A DNA stretch of 6,810 nt from B3-G11 sp036985855 (GCA_036985855.1 BTQL01000090.1:1-6810), one strand, 5' to 3'; shown: positions 1-6,739, counted from the first letter of the stretch. The notes: generated from the letters alone by a model not told the origin. Made by a program: numbers and translations.

Positions 1-186
1 GAGGTCCTGGTTCGCTATGACCTCGTTGTCGTGGGGTTCCTCGCAATCAACAACGGGAACATCCTCTACCTGCTCGAAACTATCGGGATCATCAAAGCAT
101 GTACCGACATCGAGCTCCAGAACCGTGCCCGAACATGCCGACGCAACCAATCCGACGACCAGGGTGACTGCCGCGATTCGTCCCAA
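1..186 (-). CDS. Putative lipoprotein with Septum_form-like domain (partial, runs off left edge)
   Basis: The first 62 residues of a secreted lipoprotein are visible; the rest lies outside the window. The frame opens at TTG (186-184), the only usable start after an in-frame TGA. A strong Shine-Dalgarno AAGAGGTGA (202-194) sits 7 nt upstream of it. The start gives a textbook signal peptide (MGRIAAVTLVVGLVASAC) with lipobox ASAC and the lipid-bearing Cys18. The mature part has the pattern DVGTCF (26-31), then VPVVDCEEPHDNEV (43-56). These paired cysteines and the C-x-x-P-H-D-x-E-V signature resemble the Septum_form (PF13845) / DUF4190-associated extracytoplasmic domain common in Actinobacteria. 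The biochemical role of that domain is not known to me. The gene diverges from fbpA across a 183-bp spacer. The overlapping open frames on both strands here lack any protein-like features. I am fairly sure of the gene, less so of the family. Confidence 0.74.
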   Translation of the reverse strand, partial: MGRIAAVTLVVGLVASACSGTVLELDVGTCFDDPDSFEQVEDVPVVDCEEPHDNEVIANQDL

Positions 187-291
187 ACCGAGTTCACCTC
201 TTCCCGCATGTCGAGCTGATCACTTGTGCTGCGCCATCGTATGCAGTCTGAAAGATCAACATCACTGCTGCACGGCACCGCAGAAAAGCAG

Positions 292-319
292 TTGCACCTA
301 CGTCCGTAGTAGTTATAAC
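292..319 (+). promoter_or_regulatory. Candidate promoter of the fbpABC operon
   Basis: A -35-like TTGCAC (292-297) and a -10-like TATAAC (314-319) are separated by 16 bp, close to the sigma-70/SigA optimum. Transcription would start near 326, giving a leader of roughly 45 nt before the fbpA ATG. The -10 lies inside the small palindrome GTTATAAC (312-319). The inverted repeat at 319-347 begins at the last base of the -10. A protein bound there would cover the transcription start. This is inferred from sequence match only. Confidence 0.5.
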
Positions 320-347
320 CTTGCCTAATCAAATTCATTAGGCAAGG
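319..347. promoter_or_regulatory. Perfect 11-bp inverted repeat, candidate metal-responsive operator of fbpABC
   Basis: The arms CCTTGCCTAAT (319-329) and ATTAGGCAAGG (337-347) are exact reverse complements around a 7-nt AT-rich spacer. The dyad overlaps the expected transcription start of the iron-transport operon and ends 22 bp before the fbpA start codon. The TTAGGCAAG arms resemble half-sites of DtxR/IdeR-family iron boxes (consensus TTAGGTTAGSCTAACCTAA). However, they are everted relative to that consensus: CCTAA comes first and TTAGG second. Each arm reads outward into a partial DtxR-like box with about 11-12 of 19 matches. It could bind an iron- or manganese-dependent repressor, or act as an RNA hairpin if transcription begins further upstream. 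No U-run follows, so it is not an intrinsic terminator. Confidence 0.6.
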
Positions 348-369
348 GAACACTATGCTCGGAGGAGCC

Positions 370-1368
370 ATGCAACGCCTGTCCATCCTCGTCCTGCTGA
401 TCGCCCTCGTTGCAACGGCCTGCTCCACCGGCGGCAGCAACGACAGCCTCACGGTCTACTCGGGACGCAGCGAGGATCTCGTCCAGCCACTCATCGACCG
501 ATTCGTGGAGGAGACGGGCATCAAGGTCACCGTCAGATATGCAGGTTCGGCGGATCTCGCTGCAACAATCCTCGAAGAGGGCGATAGCTCTCCGGCCGAC
601 CTGTTCTTCGCACAGGACCCGGCGTCCCTCGGCACTATCGCCCTCGCTGGCCTGTTCAGTGAACTTCCCTCCAGCATCACAGACATGGTGCCGGCACGCT
701 TCTCCGACACCGATAACCGGTGGGTCGGAACGTCCGGTCGGGCGCGGGTCGTCGTCTATGACGGAAGCAAGGTCGATCCGTCGGACCTCCCTCGCACCGA
801 GGACGGATTCACCGATCCACGATGGGCCGGCCGGACCGGTATCGCACCAACGAACGGCTCATTCCTGGCATTCGTGGCAGCGAAGATCCTGTCCGACGGC
901 CAGGACGCGACACTCGTCTGGCTCCAGGGAATGGCAGCGAACTCCTCACCGACGTACTCGAAGAACTCCCCGATCGTCGCCGCCGTGAACGCAGGGGAGA
1001 TCGAGACAGGCCTCGTCAACCACTACTACCTGCTCAGAGCCCTTGCGCAGAATCCCGACGAAGTCGGCCGGAACCACTTTTTCACCGTTCCAACGGCAGG
1101 ATCACTCGTGATGCCGGCGGGGGTCGGTATCCTGAGGAGCTCAGGGAACCAGGAAGCAGCACAGAAGTTCGTCGAGTTCATGCTCGGCGACATCGCACAA
1201 ACCTACTTTGCTGAAGAGACATTCGAGTACCCACTCGTACCCGGCGTACCGGCCAACGAGCTGCTGCCACCGATCGACACCATTCCAACACCTGATATCG
1301 ATCTCTCGGACCTGGCAACTGTGCTCGACCTCGCAACCGACCTTGTAGCGGAGGCAGGGCTTATTTGA
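370..1368 (+). CDS. fbpA: Ferric iron ABC transporter, substrate-binding lipoprotein
   Basis: This is a 332-residue extracytoplasmic Fe3+-binding protein that delivers iron to the FbpB/FbpC importer. Residues 1-18 form a lipoprotein signal peptide (MQRLSILVLLIALVATAC), with Cys18 as lipid anchor. The mature domain starts with LTVYSGRSE (27-35), the usual first strand of FbpA/FutA-type binding proteins. The tandem tyrosines Y219-Y220 in NHYYL are the hallmark iron ligands of this family; Y30 and Y130 are further candidate ligands. Its length fits the family (about 310-350). I chose ATG 370 because GGAGGAG (361-367) precedes it and it gives a compact signal peptide. An in-frame ATG at 355 is possible and would add five residues. 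The gene ends in TTGA, overlapping the fbpB start. Iron is the likely substrate by family, but some relatives carry other ligands. Confidence 0.9.
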   Translation: MQRLSILVLLIALVATACSTGGSNDSLTVYSGRSEDLVQPLIDRFVEETGIKVTVRYAGSADLAATILEEGDSSPADLFFAQDPASLGTIALAGLFSELPSSITDMVPARFSDTDNRWVGTSGRARVVVYDGSKVDPSDLPRTEDGFTDPRWAGRTGIAPTNGSFLAFVAAKILSDGQDATLVWLQGMAANSSPTYSKNSPIVAAVNAGEIETGLVNHYYLLRALAQNPDEVGRNHFFTVPTAGSLVMPAGVGILRSSGNQEAAQKFVEFMLGDIAQTYFAEETFEYPLVPGVPANELLPPIDTIPTPDIDLSDLATVLDLATDLVAEAGLI

Positions 1369-3002
1369 ACGACAAGACTTCGATCGTTGACGTAGGCGTC
1401 GTTGCGGGAACACCCGCAGAGGCACCGGGGCGCGTTCGGACCCAGATCAAGAAGGCGCCGTGGTGGCTCTGGGCGGGTGCACTCGCGGTTCTTGCACCGG
1501 TCTCGATCGCAATCGGGACCCTGTTTCTACGGGCATTCGGAGCATCGTCAACCGTGTTGGACACGCTGTTCACCACGAGAACTCTCCGGCTGACCGGTCG
1601 ATCCTTCCTGTTGACCGCGCTCGTCACGGTTTCGGCGGTGACTATCGGCGTAGCAGGCGCGTGGATCCTCACGAGAACCGATCTTCGGCTCAAGGCCGTT
1701 TGGGCTATCGCGTTCGCTCTGCCACTCGTGATTCCCTCCTACGTCATCGCCATGACGCTGATCTCCTCTGGAGGTCCTCGTGGACTCTTCGCCGACCTCA
1801 TCGGTGTACCACTCCCCCGTGTCACAGGACTCGTCGGCGCGTGGATCACGCTCACGCTCTCTACCTACCCATACGTCTTTCTCATCACCTCCGCCGCGAT
1901 GCATCGAACGGATCCTTCACTCGAGGAGGCTGCGCGGAGCCTCGGGTCGACTCCTACGAGGGTGTTCCGCACGATCGTCGTGCCACAGCTTCGGCCCGCA
2001 ATGGGAGCAGGCGCATTGTTGGTCGCGCTATACACGCTTTCGGACTTCGGTTCCGTATCCCTCATGCGGCTCGATGTGTTCACCAGAGTCATCTACGCCC
2101 AGTACTCGGGCAGGATCGATCGCACGCCCGCAATCGTCCTGTCAATCGTCCTCATGTTGATCGCTGGAGTGATCATCTGGGGCGAGCAGCGAACCAGGGG
2201 CAAAGGCGCGTACTTCAGCCAGAAGCCAACGAGGCCTCCAAGCGTCTACCGGCTCTCGGCCCTGAAGCGTCTCGGAGCGATCGCGTTCCTGGTTCTCGCG
2301 GTCGGTCTCGGCGCTGCCCTTCCGATCCTCGTGCTCAGTGGTTGGGCTTTGCAGAGTGTTTCCGCTGGTGAAGGATTCTTCGTATCCTGGCCTGCGGTTC
2401 AGGGTTCTTTGACCGGTGCGACGCTGGCAGCGATCGTCGCCATGGCGGCAGCGGTACCGATCGTTGTACTCGGCGTGAGGTACACGTCGCGAAAGACCGT
2501 CTGGTTGGAGCGGTCGGCATTCTTCGTCTTCTCACTGCCTCACCTCACGATCGCGATCGCAGTTGTTGCTTTCACCGTCAAGTACGCAAGGCCCGTATAT
2601 CAATCACTGCTCGTGCTTGTCGTCGTATATGCAGCGATATTCCTTGCCCAAGTCACCGGTCCGGCTAGGGCATCGCTTCTACAGGTGAATCCCGCTCTTG
2701 AAGAGGCATCGCGTTCGCTAGGAAAGGGAACGTTCGCAACGCTGATGAGCGTGACCGTCCCGATGATCTCGAAGGGACTTCTCGCTGGTGGTGCGCTCGT
2801 GTTCGTGACGACCCTCAAAGAGTTGCCGGCGACCCTTCTGTTGAGTCCGACAGGGTTCACCACCCTTGCGGTGCGCATATGGGCCGCAGCCGACGAGGCA
2901 CTGTACGCACGGGCTGCATCCTCGGCATTGATCCTGATCGCTGTTTCGGTATTGCCCGTCTACTACCTTTCGATCAAACCGAAGGATGTGGTGGACCGAT
3001 GA
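1365..3002 (+). CDS. fbpB: Ferric iron ABC transporter, fused two-domain permease
   Basis: This is a 545-residue integral membrane permease that forms the Fe3+ channel and couples to the ATPase FbpC. It has two homologous halves, each with about six hydrophobic segments; clear ones lie near residues 33-56, 80-102, 110-132, 153-176, 303-328, 384-405, 412-432 and 516-534. Each half carries a cytoplasmic EAA loop that contacts the ATPase: EEAARSLG (187-194) and EEASRSLG (446-453). The fused layout and length match FbpB-type permeases, where one chain supplies both membrane domains. The start is TTG at 1365, overlapping the fbpA stop as TTGA. GGAGG (1350-1354) lies 10 nt upstream, and no ATG or GTG occurs nearby in frame, so translation is probably coupled to fbpA. 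The stop overlaps the fbpC start as ATGA. Confidence 0.92.
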   Translation: MNDKTSIVDVGVVAGTPAEAPGRVRTQIKKAPWWLWAGALAVLAPVSIAIGTLFLRAFGASSTVLDTLFTTRTLRLTGRSFLLTALVTVSAVTIGVAGAWILTRTDLRLKAVWAIAFALPLVIPSYVIAMTLISSGGPRGLFADLIGVPLPRVTGLVGAWITLTLSTYPYVFLITSAAMHRTDPSLEEAARSLGSTPTRVFRTIVVPQLRPAMGAGALLVALYTLSDFGSVSLMRLDVFTRVIYAQYSGRIDRTPAIVLSIVLMLIAGVIIWGEQRTRGKGAYFSQKPTRPPSVYRLSALKRLGAIAFLVLAVGLGAALPILVLSGWALQSVSAGEGFFVSWPAVQGSLTGATLAAIVAMAAAVPIVVLGVRYTSRKTVWLERSAFFVFSLPHLTIAIAVVAFTVKYARPVYQSLLVLVVVYAAIFLAQVTGPARASLLQVNPALEEASRSLGKGTFATLMSVTVPMISKGLLAGGALVFVTTLKELPATLLLSPTGFTTLAVRIWAAADEALYARAASSALILIAVSVLPVYYLSIKPKDVVDR

Positions 3003-4015
3003 CACAACCGGTTATCTCACTCGACGATGTGACCGTGAGATACGGTGACCTCGAAGCGATCAAGGGTTTCACGCTCGAGGTCGATAACGGATCGCTGGTT
3101 GCGCTCGTAGGACCGTCAGGATGCGGGAAGACAACCGCCCTCAGGACTATCGCTGGTTTCGAACAGCCGACGACAGGCACGATCACGATCCGTGGACAGA
3201 TCGTCTCTGGGGAGAACACGATGGTCGCACCAGAGCGCCGAAACGTCGGCATGGTGTTCCAAGAGTATGCCCTCTTCCCGCACATCTCTGTCGCGGAGAA
3301 CGTCGGATACGGGGTACGGGGCTCTGACCGTGTTCGGAGAGTCAAAGAGGTTCTCGCGCTCGTCGGGCTCGACAACCACGGCGACCGGTTTCCCCACGAG
3401 TTATCCGGTGGGGAACAGCAAAGAGTCGCACTGGCCAGAGCGCTTGCACCCGAACCAGACGTCGTGTTGCTCGATGAACCGTTCTCCAATCTGGACGCGC
3501 CACAGCGCGAGCGGATGCGAAGGGAGCTTCGCAAGATTCTCAAGACTGCCAGGGTCACGGCGATCTTTGTAACGCACGACCAGGCCGAGGCGCTCGCCAT
3601 TGCGGATGTCATTGCTGTCATGAGGGACGGGCATATCCGCCAGGTCGGCGTGCCAGACGACGTCTATGCAGCACCGGTGAGCCCGTGGGTCGCCAAGTTC
3701 CTCGGAGATGCCGTGTTGTTCGACGGCACGGCTGCAGGCGGATCGGTAGCGACGGTGCTTGGGTCCGTACCAACAGTCCTGCCGGACGGCACAAACGCCA
3801 AGGTGATGATCCGACCCGAATGGATCATGCCAACGACAACCGACAACGGGACCGGTCTCGTAGTCGACAGAGAGTTCTACGGCCATGACCAACGTGTCGA
3901 GATCGAACTCGACGAAGGCGACGTCATCGAGGCGCTTGTGCCCACCCGCAAAGCGATCCACGTTGGCGACAGGGTCGCCATCGAACTCGCCGACTCGATC
4001 GTGTACGAGGTTTGA
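2999..4015 (+). CDS. fbpC: Ferric iron ABC transporter, ATP-binding subunit
   Basis: This 338-residue cytoplasmic ATPase powers iron import through FbpB. All nucleotide-binding motifs are present in order: Walker A GPSGCGKT (38-45), Q-loop Q88 in VFQEYALFPH, signature LSGGEQQRVALARAL (135-149), Walker B VVLLDEP (155-161), D-loop SNLD (163-166) and switch histidine H193 in FVTHDQAEAL. A C-terminal region after about residue 240 contains the VMIRPEW stretch (269-275) typical of the TOBE_2 domain of FbpC/PotA-like ATPases, which often has a regulatory role. The ATG at 2999 overlaps the fbpB stop by 4 bases (ATGA), indicating translational coupling; AAGGA (2982-2986) is a distant ribosome-binding candidate. 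The gene ends 18 bp before the convergent rhodanese gene, and no strong terminator is visible between them. Sequence alone cannot exclude another oxyanion or polyamine-type cargo, but the FbpA partner supports Fe3+. Confidence 0.93.
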   Translation: MTQPVISLDDVTVRYGDLEAIKGFTLEVDNGSLVALVGPSGCGKTTALRTIAGFEQPTTGTITIRGQIVSGENTMVAPERRNVGMVFQEYALFPHISVAENVGYGVRGSDRVRRVKEVLALVGLDNHGDRFPHELSGGEQQRVALARALAPEPDVVLLDEPFSNLDAPQRERMRRELRKILKTARVTAIFVTHDQAEALAIADVIAVMRDGHIRQVGVPDDVYAAPVSPWVAKFLGDAVLFDGTAAGGSVATVLGSVPTVLPDGTNAKVMIRPEWIMPTTTDNGTGLVVDREFYGHDQRVEIELDEGDVIEALVPTRKAIHVGDRVAIELADSIVYEV

Positions 4016-4033
4016 GCACTCGGCTGACGCCGT

Positions 4034-4498
4034 CTACGCGTTGTCTTGGAGGAGCTCCAGGCCCGATGCGGCCCAGGCGTTCATGCCGCCGTCGAGGTTG
4101 AACACATTGGTGTACCCGAGGCGAACCAGATCCCTGGCCGAGATGGCGCTCATGCCTCCGCTACGGCAGTACACAACGATCTTGGCATCCTTGTCTGCAG
4201 GGAAGCTGCCGATGTTCTGCCCGATCTGGTCGAACGGCACGAAGGAGTCCGTCTGCTCGATCTCGCCGGCGTAGGGGATGTGGACGTTGACGAATTGGAA
4301 GTCCTTGTTCTCGAGCATCGAGGTGAGGCCCTTGACGCTGACGTCGGTGTAGCTGCCCCCTTCGACGGGAACGGCCTGGGTCTCGTCGCCGAGGTTGACG
4401 TCTCCGGCGTCGGTCGATGGTGAACCGGAGCTGCACGCAGCGAGAACGACCGCAAGGCCTCCGACGAGGGTGAACAAGATCAGATGGGAGCGTTTCAT
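4034..4498 (-). CDS. Rhodanese-like domain lipoprotein
   Basis: This is a 154-residue exported, membrane-anchored single-domain rhodanese. Residues 1-22 are a lipoprotein signal (MKRSHLILF then a hydrophobic core and LAAC, lipid Cys22). A Ser/Gly/Asp-rich linker follows to about residue 50. The rhodanese fold spans about 52-150, with VNVHIPYAGEI (70-80), the active-site loop CRSGGMS (111-117) with catalytic Cys111, and a closing LDGGMNAW (135-142). Such domains carry a persulfide on the loop cysteine and transfer sulfur, or sometimes act as redox or sensor modules. The true acceptor is unknown. I chose ATG 4498 because it gives a clean signal peptide, with AAGG about 8 nt upstream. The in-frame start at 4552 would add 18 residues and spoil the signal. 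The gene is convergent with fbpC and lies 90 bp downstream of the propeller gene on the same strand, so co-transcription with the latter is possible. Confidence 0.88.
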   Translation of the reverse strand: MKRSHLILFTLVGGLAVVLAACSSGSPSTDAGDVNLGDETQAVPVEGGSYTDVSVKGLTSMLENKDFQFVNVHIPYAGEIEQTDSFVPFDQIGQNIGSFPADKDAKIVVYCRSGGMSAISARDLVRLGYTNVFNLDGGMNAWAASGLELLQDNA

Positions 4499-4588
4499 GG
4501 GAGGACCTTCTTGCTGTAGGTCACGAGTAAAGAACCACCGGAGCGTATCCACCGTCCGGCTTATCGACTGCGGAAATGGGCAACAAGA

Positions 4589-6085
4589 TCAGCGGCTGGG
4601 ACCCAGGATCCACTCCATGTCCCAACCACTCATCACAGCACCACGGATACCGATCGGGGTCAGTCGATTCCCATATGAATCAACACCGTTCTGATCGCCA
4701 GAAGGCATATCCAAACGGATCCACGTGTTCCCGTCCGTGGCGAGCGTTACATCTCCCGTGGAGATGACAACCCAGCCATCGACCGTGGTGACCAGGTTCG
4801 CCGCAACGATGAGGCTGTCGTAGTCCGGATCGGCTGTGATCGGGAAGTTGTCGACCGGCAGCCAGGTCAGCCCACCGTCGGTCGATTCAAGGATGTATGC
4901 CGCCGGGCCACCATCGAAGGTCGCCCTTGTGGGCTGTGCGCCGCTGAGCAGGAGGTATCCGTCCGACAGCGATTCGATCTTGGTACCCCAGGACGCGACG
5001 AGCCCCCGCCCGTCCGGCTGTGGTTCGAGTCCGCTGGTCGAGCCGACGACTGTCCATGTCATACCGTCGCGCGATTCCCAAAGGACCGGGTTCTCGGTGT
5101 ACATGGAGGTCTCCATGTCCCGCGCCTTCTGGTTCCACGCGAGGGTCCGGAATGCTCCTTCGTAGAGGAACATCTCAGTCTGTCGGAGATCCCCCTTAGC
5201 GAAACCGAACACAGAAGGGTCAAGCGTGTCAAACGATCGGCCACCATCTGATGACATCAGGAATCCGGCTGCTACCGCTTGCTGTCCGATCTGTGCGTAC
5301 TCCATGAAGTAGGTCTGAGCCGACTCACCGTCGATCAACACCTCGAACCAGTTCTCGCCGTCGTCGGTCGCCCATGTCGACCACGAGTCAGCATCGTCGC
5401 GGTCGGCGTCCAGCGGGTGGACGGACACGTAGAAATACGGGAGGCCGCCCGGGCTCTCAAGGTGGGCCCAGGTGCCGAACCCTTCGAAGCGGTCAAGGGG
5501 CACCTCAACCCACGACCTTCCGTCCGTGCTGATGCGAAAGCGTTCAACGGGATCGGCGATTGTGTATCCCGACGTGCCCTCGGAGAACAACGCCGATCCG
5601 TCTCCCTGTGTTTCAGATGAATCCCAGCCTTGGGAGTACGCGATATAGCTTCCATCGCGGAGACGCCAGACACCCTCTCCTGTTTGGAGACCGGTCTCGT
5701 ACCATTTCCAACCGATAGTGGACTGGTTGGGCAACTCCTGGTAGGTGTTCCCGCTCGTCGGCAGCGGAGATTCCTCCGCGGGGAGGCTCGTCGTGGTAGC
5801 GGGACTCGTCACCGATGTCACGGTCGACGGGGTCGTCGCCGGCGGGGTCTCAGATCCGCTCGTTGCCAAGAACAGCGACAGGCCACCGAAGAGAACGAGA
5901 ACCGCCAGGCCGGCCGCAACAGCGACCCAGGGCCGCGGCTTCTCGCGCACCGGAACCGGGGCTTGAGGCAGCTCACGAACCTTCCCGAGCAGGTTGGCGA
6001 TGTCGGCCTCGGTGATCGGCCTCTGACCATCGACCAGCTGTGCGCCGTAGGCGTGAATCTGCGATTTCAGGTCGGTACTCATCAT
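4589..6085 (-). CDS. Single-pass membrane protein with Asp-box beta-propeller ectodomain; putative sensor or anti-sigma partner
   Basis: This 498-residue protein has a cytoplasmic N-tail of about 52 residues and one transmembrane helix (about 53-75). A Thr/Ser/Pro-rich stalk (76-112) leads to a large extracytoplasmic domain. The ectodomain repeats the Asp-box motif S/A-x-D-G-x-x-W six times: STDGRSW (186-192), TDDGENW (240-246), SSDGGRSF (278-285), SRDGMTW (338-344), STDGGLTW (401-408) and ATDGNTW (449-455). These mark blades of a sialidase/BNR-type beta-propeller. No sialidase catalytic arginine triad is evident, so I infer ligand binding or scaffolding and not hydrolysis. The start overlaps the sigma-factor stop (ATGA). 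A second ATG at 6082 has better spacing from AAGGTGA, so the true start may be one codon later. Topology and coupling to an ECF sigma gene suggest an anti-sigma or sensor role, but the N-tail shows no recognisable zinc-binding anti-sigma motif. Confidence 0.82.
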   Translation of the reverse strand: MMSTDLKSQIHAYGAQLVDGQRPITEADIANLLGKVRELPQAPVPVREKPRPWVAVAAGLAVLVLFGGLSLFLATSGSETPPATTPSTVTSVTSPATTTSLPAEESPLPTSGNTYQELPNQSTIGWKWYETGLQTGEGVWRLRDGSYIAYSQGWDSSETQGDGSALFSEGTSGYTIADPVERFRISTDGRSWVEVPLDRFEGFGTWAHLESPGGLPYFYVSVHPLDADRDDADSWSTWATDDGENWFEVLIDGESAQTYFMEYAQIGQQAVAAGFLMSSDGGRSFDTLDPSVFGFAKGDLRQTEMFLYEGAFRTLAWNQKARDMETSMYTENPVLWESRDGMTWTVVGSTSGLEPQPDGRGLVASWGTKIESLSDGYLLLSGAQPTRATFDGGPAAYILESTDGGLTWLPVDNFPITADPDYDSLIVAANLVTTVDGWVVISTGDVTLATDGNTWIRLDMPSGDQNGVDSYGNRLTPIGIRGAVMSGWDMEWILGPSR

Positions 6086-6546
6086 TTCACCTTCAACGAT
6101 CGTCTCAAACGGCCCATGGCCCGATCCGAGTAGCTCTGCACCGTCGCCTTCGACACCCCCATCAGCTCCGCAACCTCGGACATCGACCAGTCATAGGCAT
6201 GCAGCAGAAAGACAACCTGGCGCTGTTTCTGCGGAAGCCGCCGCATGGCATCGGGCAGACCCGGCTCAACCCACGGCATCGTGCCGACGGTCACCGCAGG
6301 CAACACCATCTGTCTCCACTTGATCAACCTGCGCCCCCTGGTCTGTCCCACCCGATACAGATACCCCACCGGGTTGACCATCTCGGACACCCGATCCCAA
6401 TGCTCCCACCCGTACGCAAGGGCCTCAGCAGCAGCATCACGCCCCGCCTCAGGTCCGAAGGACGCCATCAGAGCCTGCCGAAGACGCAACTCGCTGTCCT
6501 CGACGAACTCGGTGAACGAGCTACTTCTGACTTCATCGGGCAACAA
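6082..6546 (-). CDS. ECF-type RNA polymerase sigma factor
   Basis: This is a 154-residue sigma-70-family factor with only regions 2 and 4, the layout of extracytoplasmic-function sigma factors. Region 2 spans about 11-78 and includes FTEFVEDSELRLRQAL, the EALAYGWEHWDRV segment and NPVGYLYRVG. A short linker leads to region 4 (about 97-150), which starts LPQKQRQVVFLLH. It carries a helix-turn-helix in MSEVAELMGVSKATVQSY (122-139) for the -35 element. The start is TTG at 6546: an in-frame TGA lies just upstream, and GAGGA (6557-6553) is placed 6 nt before it. A second TTG follows at once, and no in-frame ATG fits the domain. The stop overlaps the start of the membrane propeller gene by 4 bases, so the two are translated together. 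It is slightly shorter than common ECF factors (about 160-200), but neither region looks broken. Its target promoters are unknown. Confidence 0.88.
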   Translation of the reverse strand: MLPDEVRSSSFTEFVEDSELRLRQALMASFGPEAGRDAAAEALAYGWEHWDRVSEMVNPVGYLYRVGQTRGRRLIKWRQMVLPAVTVGTMPWVEPGLPDAMRRLPQKQRQVVFLLHAYDWSMSEVAELMGVSKATVQSYSDRAMGRLRRSLKVK

Positions 6547-6555
6547 GAGGCATCC

Positions 6556-6578
6556 TCACAGGTATCACAGGTATCACA
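6556..6578. repeat. 9-bp tandem repeat upstream of the sigma-factor gene
   Basis: The unit TCACAGGTA occurs twice in direct succession (6556-6564, 6565-6573) and a third time in part (TCACA, 6574-6578). On the sigma-gene strand it reads as TGTGATACC followed by TGTGATACC and TGTGA. It lies 10-32 bases before the sigma TTG start and its last copy overlaps the ribosome-binding site. It could be a repeated protein-binding half-site for autoregulation, or slippage without function. Confidence 0.55.
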
Positions 6579-6710
6579 CCCAGTAAAGCCCAATCCGAGC
6601 GCGGTCGTATGGCATAAATCCGAGAAAGTGTGAATCTCAGTGCATTCGTGTCCACCTGGGCGGCTCAGTTCAGACTCCCGAACTCACGCACGATTCTTGG
6701 TGTTTTCTGC

Positions 6711-6739
6711 TTGATAGTCGAACGTATGTTCGATAGATT
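6711..6739 (+). promoter_or_regulatory. SOS-type promoter with the LexA box filling the spacer
   Basis: A -35 element TTGATA (6711-6716) and a -10 element TAGATT (6734-6739) are separated by exactly 17 bp, the ideal sigma-70/SigA spacing. Spacer bases 6718-6733 are the LexA operator, so LexA binding would exclude RNA polymerase. The expected transcription start, about 7 nt after the -10, falls on a GTG at 6746 that is in frame with the downstream reading frame. This suggests a leaderless transcript, a common arrangement in Actinobacteria. Confidence 0.75.
6718..6733. promoter_or_regulatory. LexA (SOS) box, perfect palindrome
   Basis: TCGAACGTATGTTCGA is a 16-bp sequence with perfect 6-bp arms TCGAAC / GTTCGA around GTAT. 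It matches in full the Gram-positive/actinobacterial LexA operator, TCGAAC-N4-GTTCGA. It faces an open reading frame starting within 7-13 bp, and it sits between well-formed -35 and -10 elements. The sigma-factor gene on the other side starts 172 bp away and is less likely to be the target. Confidence 0.87.

Noticed and set aside
312..319. Palindrome GTTATAAC as a separate operator
   Set aside because: It is short and explained by the -10 element. The strong dyad next to it is the better operator candidate.
17..328. 103-residue plus-strand open frame before fbpA
   Set aside because: It is Ser/Thr-rich without domain or signal features, has no ribosome-binding site, and runs antisense to the better supported lipoprotein gene and across the fbp promoter.
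66..452. 128-residue minus-strand open frame spanning the fbpA start
   Set aside because: It overlaps the signal-peptide coding part of fbpA and the divergent promoter region, and its composition is that of a shadow frame. The neighbouring frame at 186-1 encodes the lipoprotein.
4021..4032. Small inverted repeat CGGC-TGAC-GCCG between fbpC and the rhodanese gene as a bidirectional terminator
   Set aside because: The stem is only 4 bp and has no T-run on either side. It is too weak to call.
4538..4559. Inverted repeat CCGGA ... TCCGG between the propeller and rhodanese genes
   Set aside because: It has a 5-bp stem with a 12-nt loop and no T-run. Chance is likely in high-GC sequence.
6533..6553. 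Six-codon minus-strand mini-frame (ATG at 6553) overlapping the sigma start
   Set aside because: GAGGA directly abuts this ATG, which is too close for initiation. The spacing fits the TTG at 6546 instead.
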